A stretch of 64,000 bases of DNA, from the NCBI RefSeq assembly GCF_040054535.1, contig NC_090791.1, positions 19,074,327 through 19,138,326 on the forward strand. The letters are read 5' to 3'. Positions within the stretch are counted from its first letter, which is position 1. Each line of letters starts with the position of its first letter. The DNA comes from Antennarius striatus. Taxonomy: Eukaryota; Chordata; Actinopteri; Lophiiformes; Antennariidae. Positions 1-11,399 of this stretch are shown here, one piece after another. Position numbers and translations under genes: made by a program. The notes below the pieces were generated by a model, which did no database searches, was not told the DNA's origin, and was given only the letters and a program-made list of their open reading frames with translations.

Positions 1-688
1 AATACATTACCGCTAAACTGAAACTCCAAAACGAACAAGAAACAAATGTTGACGCGACGCTACAAGGACGCTGCTAATAAATTTGCATACACAGTTTATT
101 TTTATATCAAGGAAAAAAACAGCTTTACTTTTGATGGTATCATTTTATTTTATTATCAATCGCACTTTAAAGGCCGTGAATATTGCCTGATGCTTTTTTT
201 TTTTGTTTTGTTTTTTTGAGCTAACACATTCCTCTCTGACAAACAGAAGCCTCATCATACAGAAAGCTAGGACTGGTGGAATGTGAACAAACCACTTCAT
301 CATGTCGTACGCCGGTAGGTTACCATGGTGACTGTGGTTATTGTGGTGGAATCAGTAGAAGAAACTTTCATTCTGATTCAATCGACACCATGGGTGAACA
401 TAGAGGAAGTTTTCAGTTGACATTAATGAAGAAACAGGATTCTCCTGGATCTCTTTGTCAAGTAAATAAATAAATATTCAAGCATGTAAATATATAAGAT
501 ATTCATACCTACAGTAACATCAGGACAGAGAGAGTCTGATTTAACTTGCTGCTTCCTAAAAATGGGCTCTGATATTTTGGTAGAATAAAGATTTTTGGTT
601 TTATGTCTAGTTTTTGAATTGTAAACAAGACAAATAGGCACAATGAGAGAATCTTTCAGGCGCGGTGCCCTGATCGGCTGGAGCTTAC
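1..688. other. Left-edge non-coding sequence, probably cog1 intron 5
   Basis: AT-rich sequence left of the last visible cog1 exon. I looked on the minus strand for the next COG1 exon (expected to resemble CNEDIKNGI) and did not find it. The stretch is best read as intron reaching the window edge. Confidence 0.55.
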
Positions 689-3177
689 GTATCGATCCAC
701 TGCTGCAGAGCATCCCGGAGCTGCTCCGTCTGGATTGGCTGAGCCAGGGTGCGGAGGACGGGCTGGAACTCGGTGATGGAGGGAGGGAGGTACCTGAACC
801 AACTACCTGTGCTCATCTCTTCATGCAGCACCCTCCTGCCTCTGGCTGGAGTCAGAGAGACAGGATAGATGGAGGCAACTTTAATCCATGGATTTAAGAA
901 CACATGTTAACAGGTTCAAGTGTTTGGTTAGTTTAGTCCTTTAGCTGAGAAGATGCATCTATAAATCTGTTTGAATCATAACAAACTTGTGCTCCGAATA
1001 CTTTTCTCTTCACATATTCAGTGTTAGATCAAATTACACACAGACCAAATACATTCATTCATTTTTTGAAGACGAGACCATTTTAATCTTCTCATTATCA
1101 GCCTTTTATCTGAATCCAGGTCACGGATTATGTCAACTCCAATCCCAGATTACACCAAGACAAGTTTCCAGCTCAACATAGGGTCAGATAGAGAGATAGA
1201 CCCCTGTTCACACACACATTCACACCTGTGGTCTGTTTAGTGCACATATGTCAAAGTCAACACTGGCGTCGTGCCCGGAGTGTCCCCCGCCTCACGCCCT
1301 GAGACTGCCAGGATAGGCACTGGCTACCCCGCGACCTGCGTTAGCGGATTAAGCGGGTTGGAAAATGAATGAATGAATGTCAAAGTCAAGGCCCGCGGGC
1401 CAGGATCTGGTCGTGGGCCACATTTATTGGAATCAATCAATCTTTCATTTTTACATAATTTGATTGTAGCAAATACAAGTATATTTGATTGATTCATGCC
1501 AAAATGACACTATGGTGCTAAATCTGGGCTAATGGTTTCCTGATTTGAAAAAAACACTAAATCTGAATGTTCATTTGTTAGCTCTTGACCTGAACAGTGT
1601 CTTTAAACCAACGTTCACTGAAGGAAAGGTTATTCAGGTTCAAAACGATTTTAATTTACTGATGGAATTCTTTTGAATTACAGCGCTTCCGTTAATTTCT
1701 GGTATTATTTATTGATCAAATTGTTTTCAGTTGTAGACTTGACTGTGACTTTTTAGAATAAGATAATTTTTTTGCGATCTCATACCTGCAGGTGTGGTGG
1801 AGGTGACATCCTCCAGGATAGAGAAGAGCAGGCCACAGCTCAAGGTCCCCTCCCCCGGCTTGGGACTACCCTCGGGGGGCAGGTAGAACACGGCGTAGGC
1901 CTGGAACAGAGTGGTGACCAGCAGCTCCACCAGACTGCACACCTGAGCCTTGATCCCTGTACCTGGACCAAGTCCACATGTTAGAAACGGGACAAATCTG
2001 GGATCCAACAAACAGAGTCAAAGCTTCCACACGGCTCTCTGGTGTGGGGTGTATGAAGTGTGACACTACCATGTTGAGGTTGGTTAAGAAGTTTATGGAT
2101 TGAGGCTTTCCGGGCCAGCAGGAAGCCAGCCAGGGCCTGGCGTGGAGAGCTGTCCTCCAGCAGCATCGTGGACACCAGTGCCTCAGCGATGGCCTGGTCC
2201 GAGACGGCCCGGCCCTGCAGCAGAGACTTACTGTCCAGGAGGATTGTGGACCTGCAAAATGAAGCATGAACGAGCAACCATGAGTAGGAGGGGGCTTCAG
2301 GAATGTTAGCTCATATTCAAGCACAGCATTGTCAGATTTCCCATCAAGCTTAAGCTCAGAAATGCAAGACGAACGTGATGTCATCCTGCCGAGCTTCAGG
2401 CGTCACGTCACGCGAGCACGAGGAAGTTGACAGAACACTTTCCTACTAGACCCAGGTGCTGTGTTTGTGGATCGTTTCATACGTTTGCTGTGAGAAAGCA
2501 GGTGTTTTCAAAAACATCAAGGAAAAGCTTTTTTCTTATCAGTCAAACTATGCGGTACCTGAAGTGTCCGGTCGTTGCGACCTGCCGGACCAAGATGGGG
2601 AACCGTGCCAGGACGGGGGTGTAGTGCCCCCCTGCAGTGGCGTCCAGCTGCAGCAGGGCGTGGAGGTGGCAGCACAGCAGGTAGAGCTGAGTGGCCTGCA
2701 GGTACTGGGAGGCCTCCATGGCGCTCCAGATGCGCTCTGGGATCTCCAGGAGGAGCTTGATCTGGGCGGCCATGGTGTAGAACTTGTCCTTCCAGAGCCC
2801 CTGGCTCTACAATGACAACATGATTCAGACAGAAGCAGCAGAGCGTGATGGGGTTCTATTCGATCTGACCGTACCTGGTCCCTGGTGCTCTGGACTGGTC
2901 TGCCTTGCTTCAGCCGGTGGCAGTACTGGTGCAGGTCCTGGATGAACCGGACCACGCTCTCCGAGCACTGCCTCATCTCCCCGATGGTGTCCGCGGCGTC
3001 GATCAGGTCCCGGTAGCGCTCCCCCACCATCTGCCGCAGCTCCTCCTTCTTCTGCTCGATCTCACCGCGGATTTTCCGTTCGATGCAGCGGATTTGCTCC
3101 GTGTTGTGGCGCTCGAACAGAACCGCGGGGTCGCTGATCTCCGAGACCCGCACAGGTAGAGTCTGGTTGTCCGCCAT
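689..3177 (-). CDS. cog1: COG1, conserved oligomeric Golgi complex subunit 1 (5' part, five exons, runs off the left edge)
   Basis: Subunit of the COG tethering complex that captures retrograde vesicles at the Golgi. Coding exons in transcript order are 2875-3177, 2559-2806, 2070-2251, 1786-1962 and 689-845. All borders are GT/AG and the phases join without a break, giving about 355 residues of a protein that is roughly 980 aa in human. Diagnostic stretches are EEIEQKKEEL-like text followed by RQMVGERYRDLIDAADTIG in exon 1, then MAAQIKLLLEIPERIW and LYLLCCHLHALLQL in exon 2, and SSPRQALAGFLLARKASI in exon 3. Exon 5 ends in phase 2 after QQWID, and the next exon must lie left of base 1. The chosen start (3177) gives MADNQ, matching the family's short N terminus. 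The frame stays open upstream with ATGs at about 3219 and 3279, so a longer N terminus is possible. The identity is secure; the start choice is less so. Confidence 0.95.
846..1785. other. cog1 intron 4 with a repeat tail
   Basis: Intron between the fourth and fifth cog1 coding exons. It carries the 3' tail of a common fish interspersed repeat at about 1255-1378, ending in GAATGAATGAATG. The full-length relative is at 59811-60115. No exon was seen in the rest. Confidence 0.7.
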
Positions 3178-3451
3178 CGCACCCCAAACTACCGTCGACC
3201 CGGAAACCCGTTTAGCCATTTCCGGGTCCACGTAAACACGCCGGTGACGTAGTAGGAGGATGGATTGTTTATTGGCCAACGGAGCTGTAGGCCGGACGGT
3301 GTCATCCGGGACAGTGGAGTCCCGCCTCCACCGGCAGCTGGACCAATCAGATACATTTGTAGTGGCATCCCAAAGCAGAGTTCAAAGACCTGTCGGAACA
3401 CGTCAAACTTGACAGCTCTGACAACAAAAAAGCTGTGAAGACCTGAAACAT

Positions 3452-4062
3452 ACACTCACCGGCCACTTTATCAGGTACACCTGTCCAACTGCTCGTTAAC
3501 ACTTCATTTCTAATCAGCCAATCACATGGCGGCAACTCAGTGCATTTAGGCATGTAGACATGGTCAAGACAATCTCCTGCAGTTCAAACCCAGCATCAGT
3601 ACGGGCAAGAAAGGTGATCTGAGTGACTTTGAACGTGGCATGGTTGTTGGTGCCAGAAGGGCTGGTCTGAGTATTTCAGAAACTGCTGATCTACTGGGAT
3701 GGTGACGTAGATCACCATCATCATTGTGTGAAAAACGCACAACCATCTCTAGGGTTTACAGAGAATGGTCCGAAAAAGAAGAAATATCCAGTAAGCGGCA
3801 GTTCTGTGGGCGGAAATGCCTTGTTGATGCCAGAGGTCAGAGGTGAATGGCCAGACTGGTTCGAGCTGATAGAAAGGCAACAGTGACTCAAATAACCAGC
3901 CGTTACAACCAAGAAGAAGACAACCAAGGAGAAGAAGAAGAAGACAACCAAGGTAGGCAGAAGAGCATCTCTGAACGCACAGTACGTCCAACTTTGAGGC
4001 AGATGGGCTACAGCAGCAGACGACCACGCCGGGTGCCACTCTTTTCAGCTGTCCTGCTTTAG
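3452..4062 (+). pseudogene. Tc1-like DNA transposon, 5' half of a broken transposase
   Basis: Reading the plus strand gives KKGDLSDFERGMVVGARRAG, then SISETADLLG, RTTISRVYREWSEKE, QFCGRKCLVDARG, RMARLVRADRKATVTQITSR and KSISERTVRPTLRQMGYSS. This is the DNA-binding half of a Tc1-type transposase known from many fish genomes. The copy is dead. A 30-odd base insertion near 3703-3735 replaces the phenylalanine-serine junction and introduces a stop. There is an in-frame TGA near 3840. An A/G-rich GAAGAAG expansion at 3908-3954 interrupts the frame. The sequence stops matching after VPLFSA at about 4055, so the catalytic DDE half is absent. The leading CACTCACCGGCCACTTTAT is the usual 5' end of this family. 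Confidence 0.85.
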
Positions 4063-4277
4063 GTGTTTTTGTGTAATGCCCTTACATTACACAAAAACAT
4101 TACACATGTGGTCATACCCCCTGGCATCTCTTTTATATGTTCTCTGTTTATATTGTATACTGTTTTTGTATAGTGTACTGAATTTTCTTTAATAACACTA
4201 TAGTAAAAAAATTAAAAAAAAGAACACGTCAAACTAAAAACGTCACGTTTCATTGTGTCTCACTGAGCACCCTAGCT

Positions 4278-4605
4278 ATTACCTCAGTTTATAGATGAGT
4301 TATTACCTCAGTTTTATAGATGAATTATTACCTCAGTTTATAGATGAATTATTACCTCAGATTATAGATGAATTATTATCTCAGTTTATAGATGAATTAT
4401 TACCTAGGTTTATAGATTAATTATTACCTCAGTTTATAGATTCATTATTACCTCAGTTTATAGATTAATTATTATCTCAGTTTATATATGAATTATTACC
4501 TCAGTTTATAGATTAATTATTACCTCAATTTATAGATGAATTATTACCTCAGTTTATACATTGATTATTACCTCAGTTTATAAATGAATTATTACCTCAT
4601 CAACT
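4278..4605. repeat. Minisatellite, 24-bp unit, about 13-14 copies
   Basis: Tandem copies with the core TTACCTCAGTTTATAGATG at a constant 24-bp spacing, each followed by AATTA. Copies differ by single substitutions (AGATTAAT, CTAGG, ATTATAG, TATATATG variants). It lies between cog1 and smim22. Confidence 0.92.
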
Positions 4606-5739
4606 CCTAGATGTGTGAGAAAATATTAACATTCTTGGGTATGACAGCATTGTTTTATAACAGTGTACTGCCTCTCAAAACATGATATTGTAGTTTCTTT
4701 TTAGGTGAGTCATTATAATTTAATTAGACTGACAAACAACAATTTACAAAGTGGCATTCAAACAATTTACACACAAAGAAAAACAAACAAACACACTTTA
4801 AAACAAAGGTATACATTTAAAAGATTTTTTTTCCACATAGGGCCATGTTCTGTCTAAAAGAGAAAGTCTGATCTATATATTGGCCTAGGTTCCTGCCATT
4901 ATCTGTTGTTATTAGACTAGTTCTACAATTATTTCTTTTAATTAAACGATAGTCCTGATAATAATGGCCAGGGAAGGCGTAAGTAAGTCCACTTCATGAG
5001 TAAAATATATTTCCCTCACTAGGTATCTCAAAATCGAAGCTTTACTTTAAAAAGAAATACCAGAAGTATAAATTCTCGGATAACAGATCGTTTTGATTGT
5101 AATTATTTTCATCTGAACCTCTCTCTTTGTCCGGGAGGTTTCTCTGGTGGGACCCAAGGAAACGCGCTCGGCCGTGGAGCTGCGTCTGTAACAGACAGTA
5201 TAAATAGAATAAAAAGTGAAATTGAAGATAGCAGGAGGCCCACATGGAGGGTGGGGGACACCCTTCCTACATTGTAAGGCATGTCACTATCTAATGTCAC
5301 AACATCAGCTCCTCCCTGGAGTACAGAAGCCCAGTGCTATCCATTGTCTTGAAGTTAAGTTAAAATAACACACACATAAACACAGAAAAAACGCAAAATT
5401 AAGCACAAATTACTCGCTCAGAGTAAAGAGGCAGCATGCTCGCGCATGCGCACTAGAATAGAATAATGAGGACTTTATTATTTTGGGGTTGGCAGAAGGA
5501 CCGGAGGAGACGTGGAGCAGATTTTTCTGAAACATAAAAGGTGGGGCATGTGAGTGCTGGGGTAACGCTGCCCCCCTCTCCAGACCTCCAGCAACAGGAT
5601 GCCAGAGCGTTGCCCCCCCCCCCCCCAACAACTGCCCCACCGAGACATTACCAAACCATGGAACCAAAAACAACCCAACTATAAAATATGGGGAAGTTCA
5701 TTAGAAAAGTATGAATATGAATAAATGTCCTGACACTGT

Positions 5740-5868
5740 TAACGTCCCTCCGTCCGGCGATGAGGAGGAAGTCACAGCAAAACAAAACCAGTGCGTCAGC
5801 GGCAACAGGTGCGTCAGGTGAGCCTCACACCCGGAAGAAGAACGAAAACACAGCGACTCCGTTCACAG
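5740..5868 (+). promoter_or_regulatory. Probable smim22 5' non-coding exon and promoter area
   Basis: A GC-richer stretch with CCGTCCGGCGATGAGGAGG ends in the strong donor CACAG|GTAAGG at 5868. A matching acceptor (TGCTTCAG) lies at 6539, just before the smim22 coding exon. This suggests a 5' UTR exon spliced over an intron that contains the (TG)n at 6240-6350. Inferred from splice signals only. Confidence 0.45.
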
Positions 5869-6237
5869 GTAAGGATTTTATTCCGATTTAAGGAATAAAT
5901 CGGATAATCTGTTTGGAAAGAAAACATCTGGGCTCACGAACACCGCGGTCAGACTCCACGATACGATGATGACGTCCGTTGGTTCCGTTTCCACCGACGC
6001 GCAGTTCTTCATCAGGGAGACAGATCTGTTAAAATCCCTGACAACGTGCTCCCGTTGGTCAGGGGCCCCCAGGGGCCTTTACTTGGTCAGGATCAAAGTT
6101 CAGATGAACAGCTGGTGGACCACAGAGTTGTTTATGGATGAATTCCACTTCTGAGAAACTGTTGTCCACCCGCCCGTAATTATGATTATAATGATATGAA
6201 GCTGTGAATCCCCAAACTTCATTTCCTTTTGATTAAA

Positions 6238-6354
<117 letters not shown>

Positions 6355-6586
6355 GGCAGGAAAATATTGACTCTGCAGATTTTATCCTGCTTCATTTTTC
6401 AGTTGTTATGGTGATGTTGCTGGGTTGAGAGAGACATCTTCATGACATTTAAAGTCCATAATAGTTCAATCACAACAAATTATAAAACCCAATCCCATCA
6501 ACTGAGTGGTGAACCTTAGTCCTCGCTGCTGTGCTTCAGGTGGAACCAGCAGTGAATTCTGGGAGTTTGTGGTCGCAGACAGAGCG

Positions 6587-7216
6587 ATGGATCAGTTTGA
6601 GGAGCAGGCCAAGGAGGTGGTCTCCAGACTGCAGTCCAAACAGCTCTTCCAGTCTGACTGGGACATCGCCTCTTTTGTCATGTTTTTCATCTTCATTGGT
6701 GAGTGAAGAAGAGATGTTGTCATGGTTACACAATCCACAGGTATAAATCCATGCAATTCAGAAAGTATTTTACTGTGTAGAGGAACATGAAGCCATCTCT
6801 CACGCTATGGGGTTTGACAAGATAAGAAAAAATGTCAGTGAGTGAATGAGTGAATGCGTCACTTTGAGGAGTCACTGGACTTGAACGTGTTTTATTAATC
6901 ATGTCCATCCACCAGCTCCACCAGTCATGACTTGTTGTGTCTTCTTTGTGGTCAGGGACGGTTCTGCTGCTGGTCGTCCTGGTCCTCATCCGATGTTGCT
7001 GCTGTGGCTGTTGGAACGAGAAGGTAACCAGACACAATGCAGTGTAGAGAATAGGACACGTGGTACCAGATTATAGTTTAATGCCACCATCGTCATCATC
7101 ACCAGTCAGACACGGGGCTCGTTTCAACAACGTGTCATGTGTTGATGAGCAGCTTCTTTCTGGTTCCTCCATAGCCTCGGAAGATTGGCATCGACAACTT
7201 CGGCATGGAGCCCTGA
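6587..7216 (+). CDS. smim22: SMIM22, small integral membrane protein 22 (CASIMO1), 73 aa, three exons
   Basis: Small single-pass membrane protein; the human version (CASIMO1) is a microprotein linked to lipid metabolism and cell proliferation. Coding exons are 6587-6698, 6956-7023 and 7175-7216, with GT/AG borders and clean phase. The protein starts MDQFEEQAKEVVSRLQSKQ, continues FQSDWDIASFVMFF, and has one hydrophobic segment at about residues 29-49 followed by a cysteine cluster (CCCCGC). It ends IGIDNFGMEP, close to the VDNLALEP ending I recall for human SMIM22. Length agrees with the human protein (about 80 aa). It is tail to tail with rogdi, which is the arrangement I recall in human. 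None of the exons is long enough to stand out on its own, so this gene is easily missed. Confidence 0.9.
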
Positions 7217-7253
7217 CGGTTCCACGGCACAGATCAAGTCTCATGACGGCGGA

Positions 7254-7338
7254 CCAGCACCGGTCTGGGACCAGCACCGGTCTGGGATTAGCACCGGTCT
7301 GGGATTAGCACCGGTCTGGGATTAGCACCGGTCTGGGA
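7254..7338. repeat. 17-bp tandem repeat in the smim22 3' UTR
   Basis: Five near-perfect copies of AGCACCGGTCTGGGATT begin about 40 bp after the smim22 stop codon. The first copies carry ACC in place of ATT at the end. Confidence 0.9.
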
Positions 7339-7494
7339 CCTCACTTACTCTCTTCCACATGAAATCAAGGGTTGCCATTCCACATATAATAATATGACTC
7401 GCGTGATCTCGTTGAATTCTCTCTGGTGTGTGGGTTTTGTTGCTAGGATATCACTATGGAGATGGAAATGCTGTTTGCTAATTGAATTATCACA

Positions 7495-7848
7495 GTGATC
7501 CCTCGTTACTCGCGGTTAATCTAGGAACCATCCGCAAAAACGAAATTCGATGTAGCAACGAATTATTTTATTATTTATGGTAATTTAAGCGTTCATGACC
7601 CCTCCCCATACTGATATTAAACCACCTTCTATCTGTGTTACCTTTAAAACACTCTGATAGACTGTTTAAAGCACTTTTGTGTCTCACGGAAGTGCGCTGC
7701 GTTCCGAGACGCACGGAACGCAGCGCACTTCCAGATGCCGTCAGCCAATAGAATGTGCATACGGTATCACGTGACTACCTACTAAAAATCCACGATGCGG
7801 TGAAACCACACGTGTTGATGCGTGAATGCACGAGGGATTACTGTACTT
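7495..7848. mobile_element. Short terminal-inverted-repeat element (family A, copy 1)
   Basis: Begins with CAGTGATCCCTCGTTACTCG and ends with GCACGAGGGATTACTGTA, an imperfect terminal inverted repeat. The interior has no coding capacity. It contains a perfect 18-bp hairpin (7688-7705 with 7715-7732) and the phrase AGCCAATAGAATGTGCATAC, shared with copies at 29050-29335 and 38310-38722. This is a non-autonomous DNA transposon of unresolved superfamily. It lies inside the predicted smim22 3' UTR. Confidence 0.8.
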
Positions 7849-7895
7849 GTTTTTTTTGAAAGGATGAAGGTTCTATGACGTAATCAAATTTCCAT

Positions 7896-7901
7896 AATAA
7901 A
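7896..7901 (+). promoter_or_regulatory. Poly(A) signal AATAAA, probable end of smim22
   Basis: AATAAA on the plus strand about 680 bp after the smim22 stop and before the convergent rogdi 3' end. This would place the repeat array and one inverted-repeat element in the smim22 3' UTR. Confidence 0.5.
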
Positions 7902-8129
7902 ATGTCTGAAATTGCTTTGCTGTTGGATTTTTGTCTTGACATTATTCCTGCTTGTCAAACACTAATTTATAAAGATAACACACACACACACGGTCATTTC
8001 CACGATTACAGTTTTAGACGTACCCGGTTATATTTGTCCACTAAAACAAAACTGATCATCTAGCTGGGCATAAGCAGGGATGATTTTTCTACTCTACTGT
8101 AATTCACTTAGCAAACATTTGCTTTATTG

Positions 8130-8330
8130 TTGACCAGTGATGTCAGGCACTTGGGAGTGATTTTTGATCAAGATTTGTCCTTTACCTCTAATATTGAGTC
8201 TGTGTCTTCGACAGCCTTCTTTCCTTTATGAAACATTGCTAAAATTAGAAATGTCTTAACTTTTAAAGACACACCAAAAATCAGTGATGCCTTTGTTACT
8301 TCTAGATTAAATTACTTGCAATGTACTGAG
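8130..8330 (+). mobile_element. LINE fragment (C-terminal reverse transcriptase region)
   Basis: Plus-strand reading gives HLGVIFDQDLSF, SVSSTAFF, NIAKIRNVLTF and AFVTSRLNYL, the familiar end of a LINE reverse transcriptase. It contains a stop and a frame break (TTTCCTTTATGA). A dead fragment between smim22 and rogdi. Confidence 0.75.
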
Positions 8331-8545
8331 GCTCCTTCAGTTATATAATAGTTATTTGAACTGAAACAGAGTGAATGCTTTATAATTCAGTTTTTTAATT
8401 ATGCTAGTAAATGAATAATGAAAAACTTCAGATAGAAGACTTTTTCTCAGAGAGCTGACTTTTATTACTTGAGAGTCTCTCTGCCTTGTCATTAGTAAAA
8501 ACAGGCCTTCTGAACGCAGCAGTGGAGGAGTTCAGCAGGAAAAGC

Positions 8546-8567
8546 TTTATTGTTTAGACTTTTTATT
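8546..8567 (-). promoter_or_regulatory. Two poly(A) signals, probable rogdi 3' end
   Basis: TTTATT occurs at 8546-8551 and 8562-8567, which read as AATAAA on the minus strand. They lie about 1.7 kb after the rogdi stop codon and mark the most likely cleavage area, near 8530. Confidence 0.5.
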
Positions 8568-10269
8568 GCACAGATATCAGCTAAACAAGCTCCATTGTAT
8601 CATAGGCAGCTTTTCAAAACAGATTAACACTTACTGGAATAGAGTCATTTGTTCTTGATGGGACTAGTGTTTGGTTCAAGGGAAATCAATAATAAATGTG
8701 CAAAACATGAAATAAATATGAACACAGAGCAGATACATAATTGTAATTATTACATCAGCACAATGACAGCTTATTAATCAAATCTGTGTAGTCCTGAATA
8801 TTGAACAGTATTTGTGTAATTTTCAGCAAATCAAGTGAGGAACAATAAAAACAACACATACTAATAAAGCACTGGTTCAGACCCAATGTCCACTTGACTG
8901 TTAACATAAATGTTGAAATGATCCCTTTCAAATCTGTGGAGAGAAGATACCGTTCATCAACATGAAGTCGAATACATGTCTGTACGTGCGGTCCCATGAG
9001 GACAGCCCTGCTTGAGGCTCCAATCTCACACCCAAGTCCGCCACCTATTGTGGCGCTCAGGCTATGATGTGAGTAATGTTGGCATTAGGTTTTCACAAAA
9101 GGCGAACCTTTGTCAATTTTCAGCCACTGTATCAATGCCCATCAACTGATTTGAAACGTTTCTCCCTTCATCCAGAGCCCCCGGCTGTCCGGGGGGATGC
9201 CTGTACGAGAATGCCGCTGTTTTCTGGACCACAAACACGTGATATGGTTCTGTCACTGACCAAGTAACCAACATGTTTGAATCGCAGGAAGAGCATGATG
9301 GGAAACGTTTTTCCTGATGTGTCCATTACAGAAATATTTACTGTCCCAGCGTAACCATCCCGTCTCACAAACAGGACTAGAACCTGTCTCAGAAGAATGT
9401 TTTCATTACTACTCAGTCACCCAAAACTCCAGAGCTCTAGAAAGTTTAACTAAAATTAAAACAAGACAGAAGAACTCCCTCTGTGATGATGTGGATGCTT
9501 CATACTAGTACAGGTGGATGAGATCGAAAAGGCATGTGAGTTGTCTGGGTGCAAAATGTAGAAATAAGAAAATTAAAGACCTGCTTAGAAGAAAAAAAAA
9601 AGAACAGTATATTTTTCAGGTGAAGTGGGGAGAAGTGGACCAAACCCTGTTATGTGTGGAAGGTGAACACTAAGTCAGAATGTCCCCTTCATAAAAATAC
9701 TTGGATCCCTTTATTCCCTTACCTGGACTTGACCAAAATGTAATGTGTTCTTTACTGGCCCCCAACCTCCATCGACACACACACACACACGTGTTTTTGC
9801 AGAATGCCAGAAAGATTACAAATGAACCAGAGTTAAAACATCATCTTACTGTTGTGAGGGAAAGTTTTTGAGGTAACACAAAAACCCTCAATCTGACCTG
9901 TTAGTGCTGCTTGACTTCCAAACCTGAGTGCACAAATTATTATTCCAAACACTCACTAAAGCTGTTTGAACTCAAAAATACTTCTAACAATAACCGTCCA
10001 ATAATAATAACAACATTCATTCATTAAGAGAGAGGAATCAGTGCTCGGACATTGAATTCACATACATCGGCTGGGCTAACACGGCTGGGAATGGCAAACA
10101 CCTGCTGGGGGGGTTGGATCAGCTCCTTCAGTTCATCATGCAACACTTGAAACTGAGTGACTGGATGAATGGAGTGTCTAAAAGCTTAAAACCGTGCCAA
10201 GATATCCCTCACACTTGTGTGGTTAGTTTGAATCCCAGCAAAATATCCAGAAGACGGACAGAAGCTGGA

Positions 10270-11323
10270 TTAGAAAGGTCTGTAGTTCCAAAAACTAGAG
10301 AAGATGGAAATCTGCAGGGATGGAGAACAGATGGACGTCAACGATCAAGATCTAACGATCAGTTGAAGAATTTCCCAAAGGAGGAGATATTGATTAACAA
10401 TATCACCTGATGTGATTGAAATAATTTCTTGAGCATCTTATTTAATATGCTTAGTCATCTTCTGTGAGAGACACGTACCTTGTCCTTGAGCTGCTGACAG
10501 AGCTGCAGGGAGATGGTGAAGAACACCAGTGTGTCGTTGAGCCAAGGCACCACACACTCCACCTTGTGAACGTGACTCACCTCGAAGCGATTGTTGTTGA
10601 GCTCACTGTGGAGGAAAAGGGCAAGAGGAACCAGAGCGCCTCTTAAATACGGTACACAACTTGAAATTAACTCAATGGAAGTGTGTCCAGTAGCAGGTCT
10701 GATCATTTCTGATATGTAATATGATATGACAAGTAATATATTTAATATGATATGTAATATATAATAATAAATAAAACTATGTAATATTTCTATATGAAGA
10801 CAACCACAGAATGTATTCTGGTTATCACACAAAGTAAAGGACGGGACGTACAACACTGCTCCGGGGTTGTGCATCACTGAGCTTCCAGCAAGCTTGAAGT
10901 TCTGAGAGGAGAGAAAAAAGATGAAAAGATGAGTCCCACGATGGTGTGTTCAAAGTTAAACGCCGTTGCGGTTCTTACCTTGGTGGTGTTGGGGGGCAGC
11001 ACATGCAGCTGATACACAGTCAGACACAGTTTGCTCAAGTTGATGAAAAAGTTCACCATCACGTCCCCGGGCATGGGAGGAGAGAACATCTTCTGTCGAT
11101 GGAGTACAGAGGATCAAAATGAGAGGAGATGATGATGATGATGTTCTTGTTCATTCAGTCTGCTAACACATGTTGATTCGTTTTTTGTATGTTTTGTTGG
11201 TATTGAGTATGTTACTGAGATAGAACATTGCATGTTTAAGCTTCTCTTGTGAGGTGTTGGGTATCAGATTGGACTAAAACCCTCCAGAACATCCCAAACA
11301 CCCCAACAGGTTACTTCTGAGGC

Positions 11324-11399
<76 letters not shown>

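Larger units (their letters stand above)
3178..5700. other. Intergenic region between divergent cog1 and smim22
   Basis: The shared upstream region of two divergently transcribed genes. It holds a decayed Tc1-like element (3452-4062), a 24-bp tandem array (4278-4605) and AT-rich unique sequence. A C-run of about 12 bases lies near 5615. No further gene was recognised. The GC-rich stretch just right of 3177 is the likely cog1 promoter. Confidence 0.6.

Noticed and set aside
4278-4605. CRISPR-like array (regular spacing)
   Set aside because: Units are contiguous with no unique spacers, and the setting is a vertebrate chromosome. It is a minisatellite.
9076-9508. Small plus-strand reading frames downstream of rogdi
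   Set aside because: No family resemblance or splice context; the stretch lies in the presumed rogdi 3' UTR on the other strand.
10060-10110. Alternative rogdi last exon (AG followed by VFAIPSRV)
   Set aside because: The exon at 10270-10311 gives [13 protein letters not shown], which matches the family C terminus and length. The alternative matches nothing.
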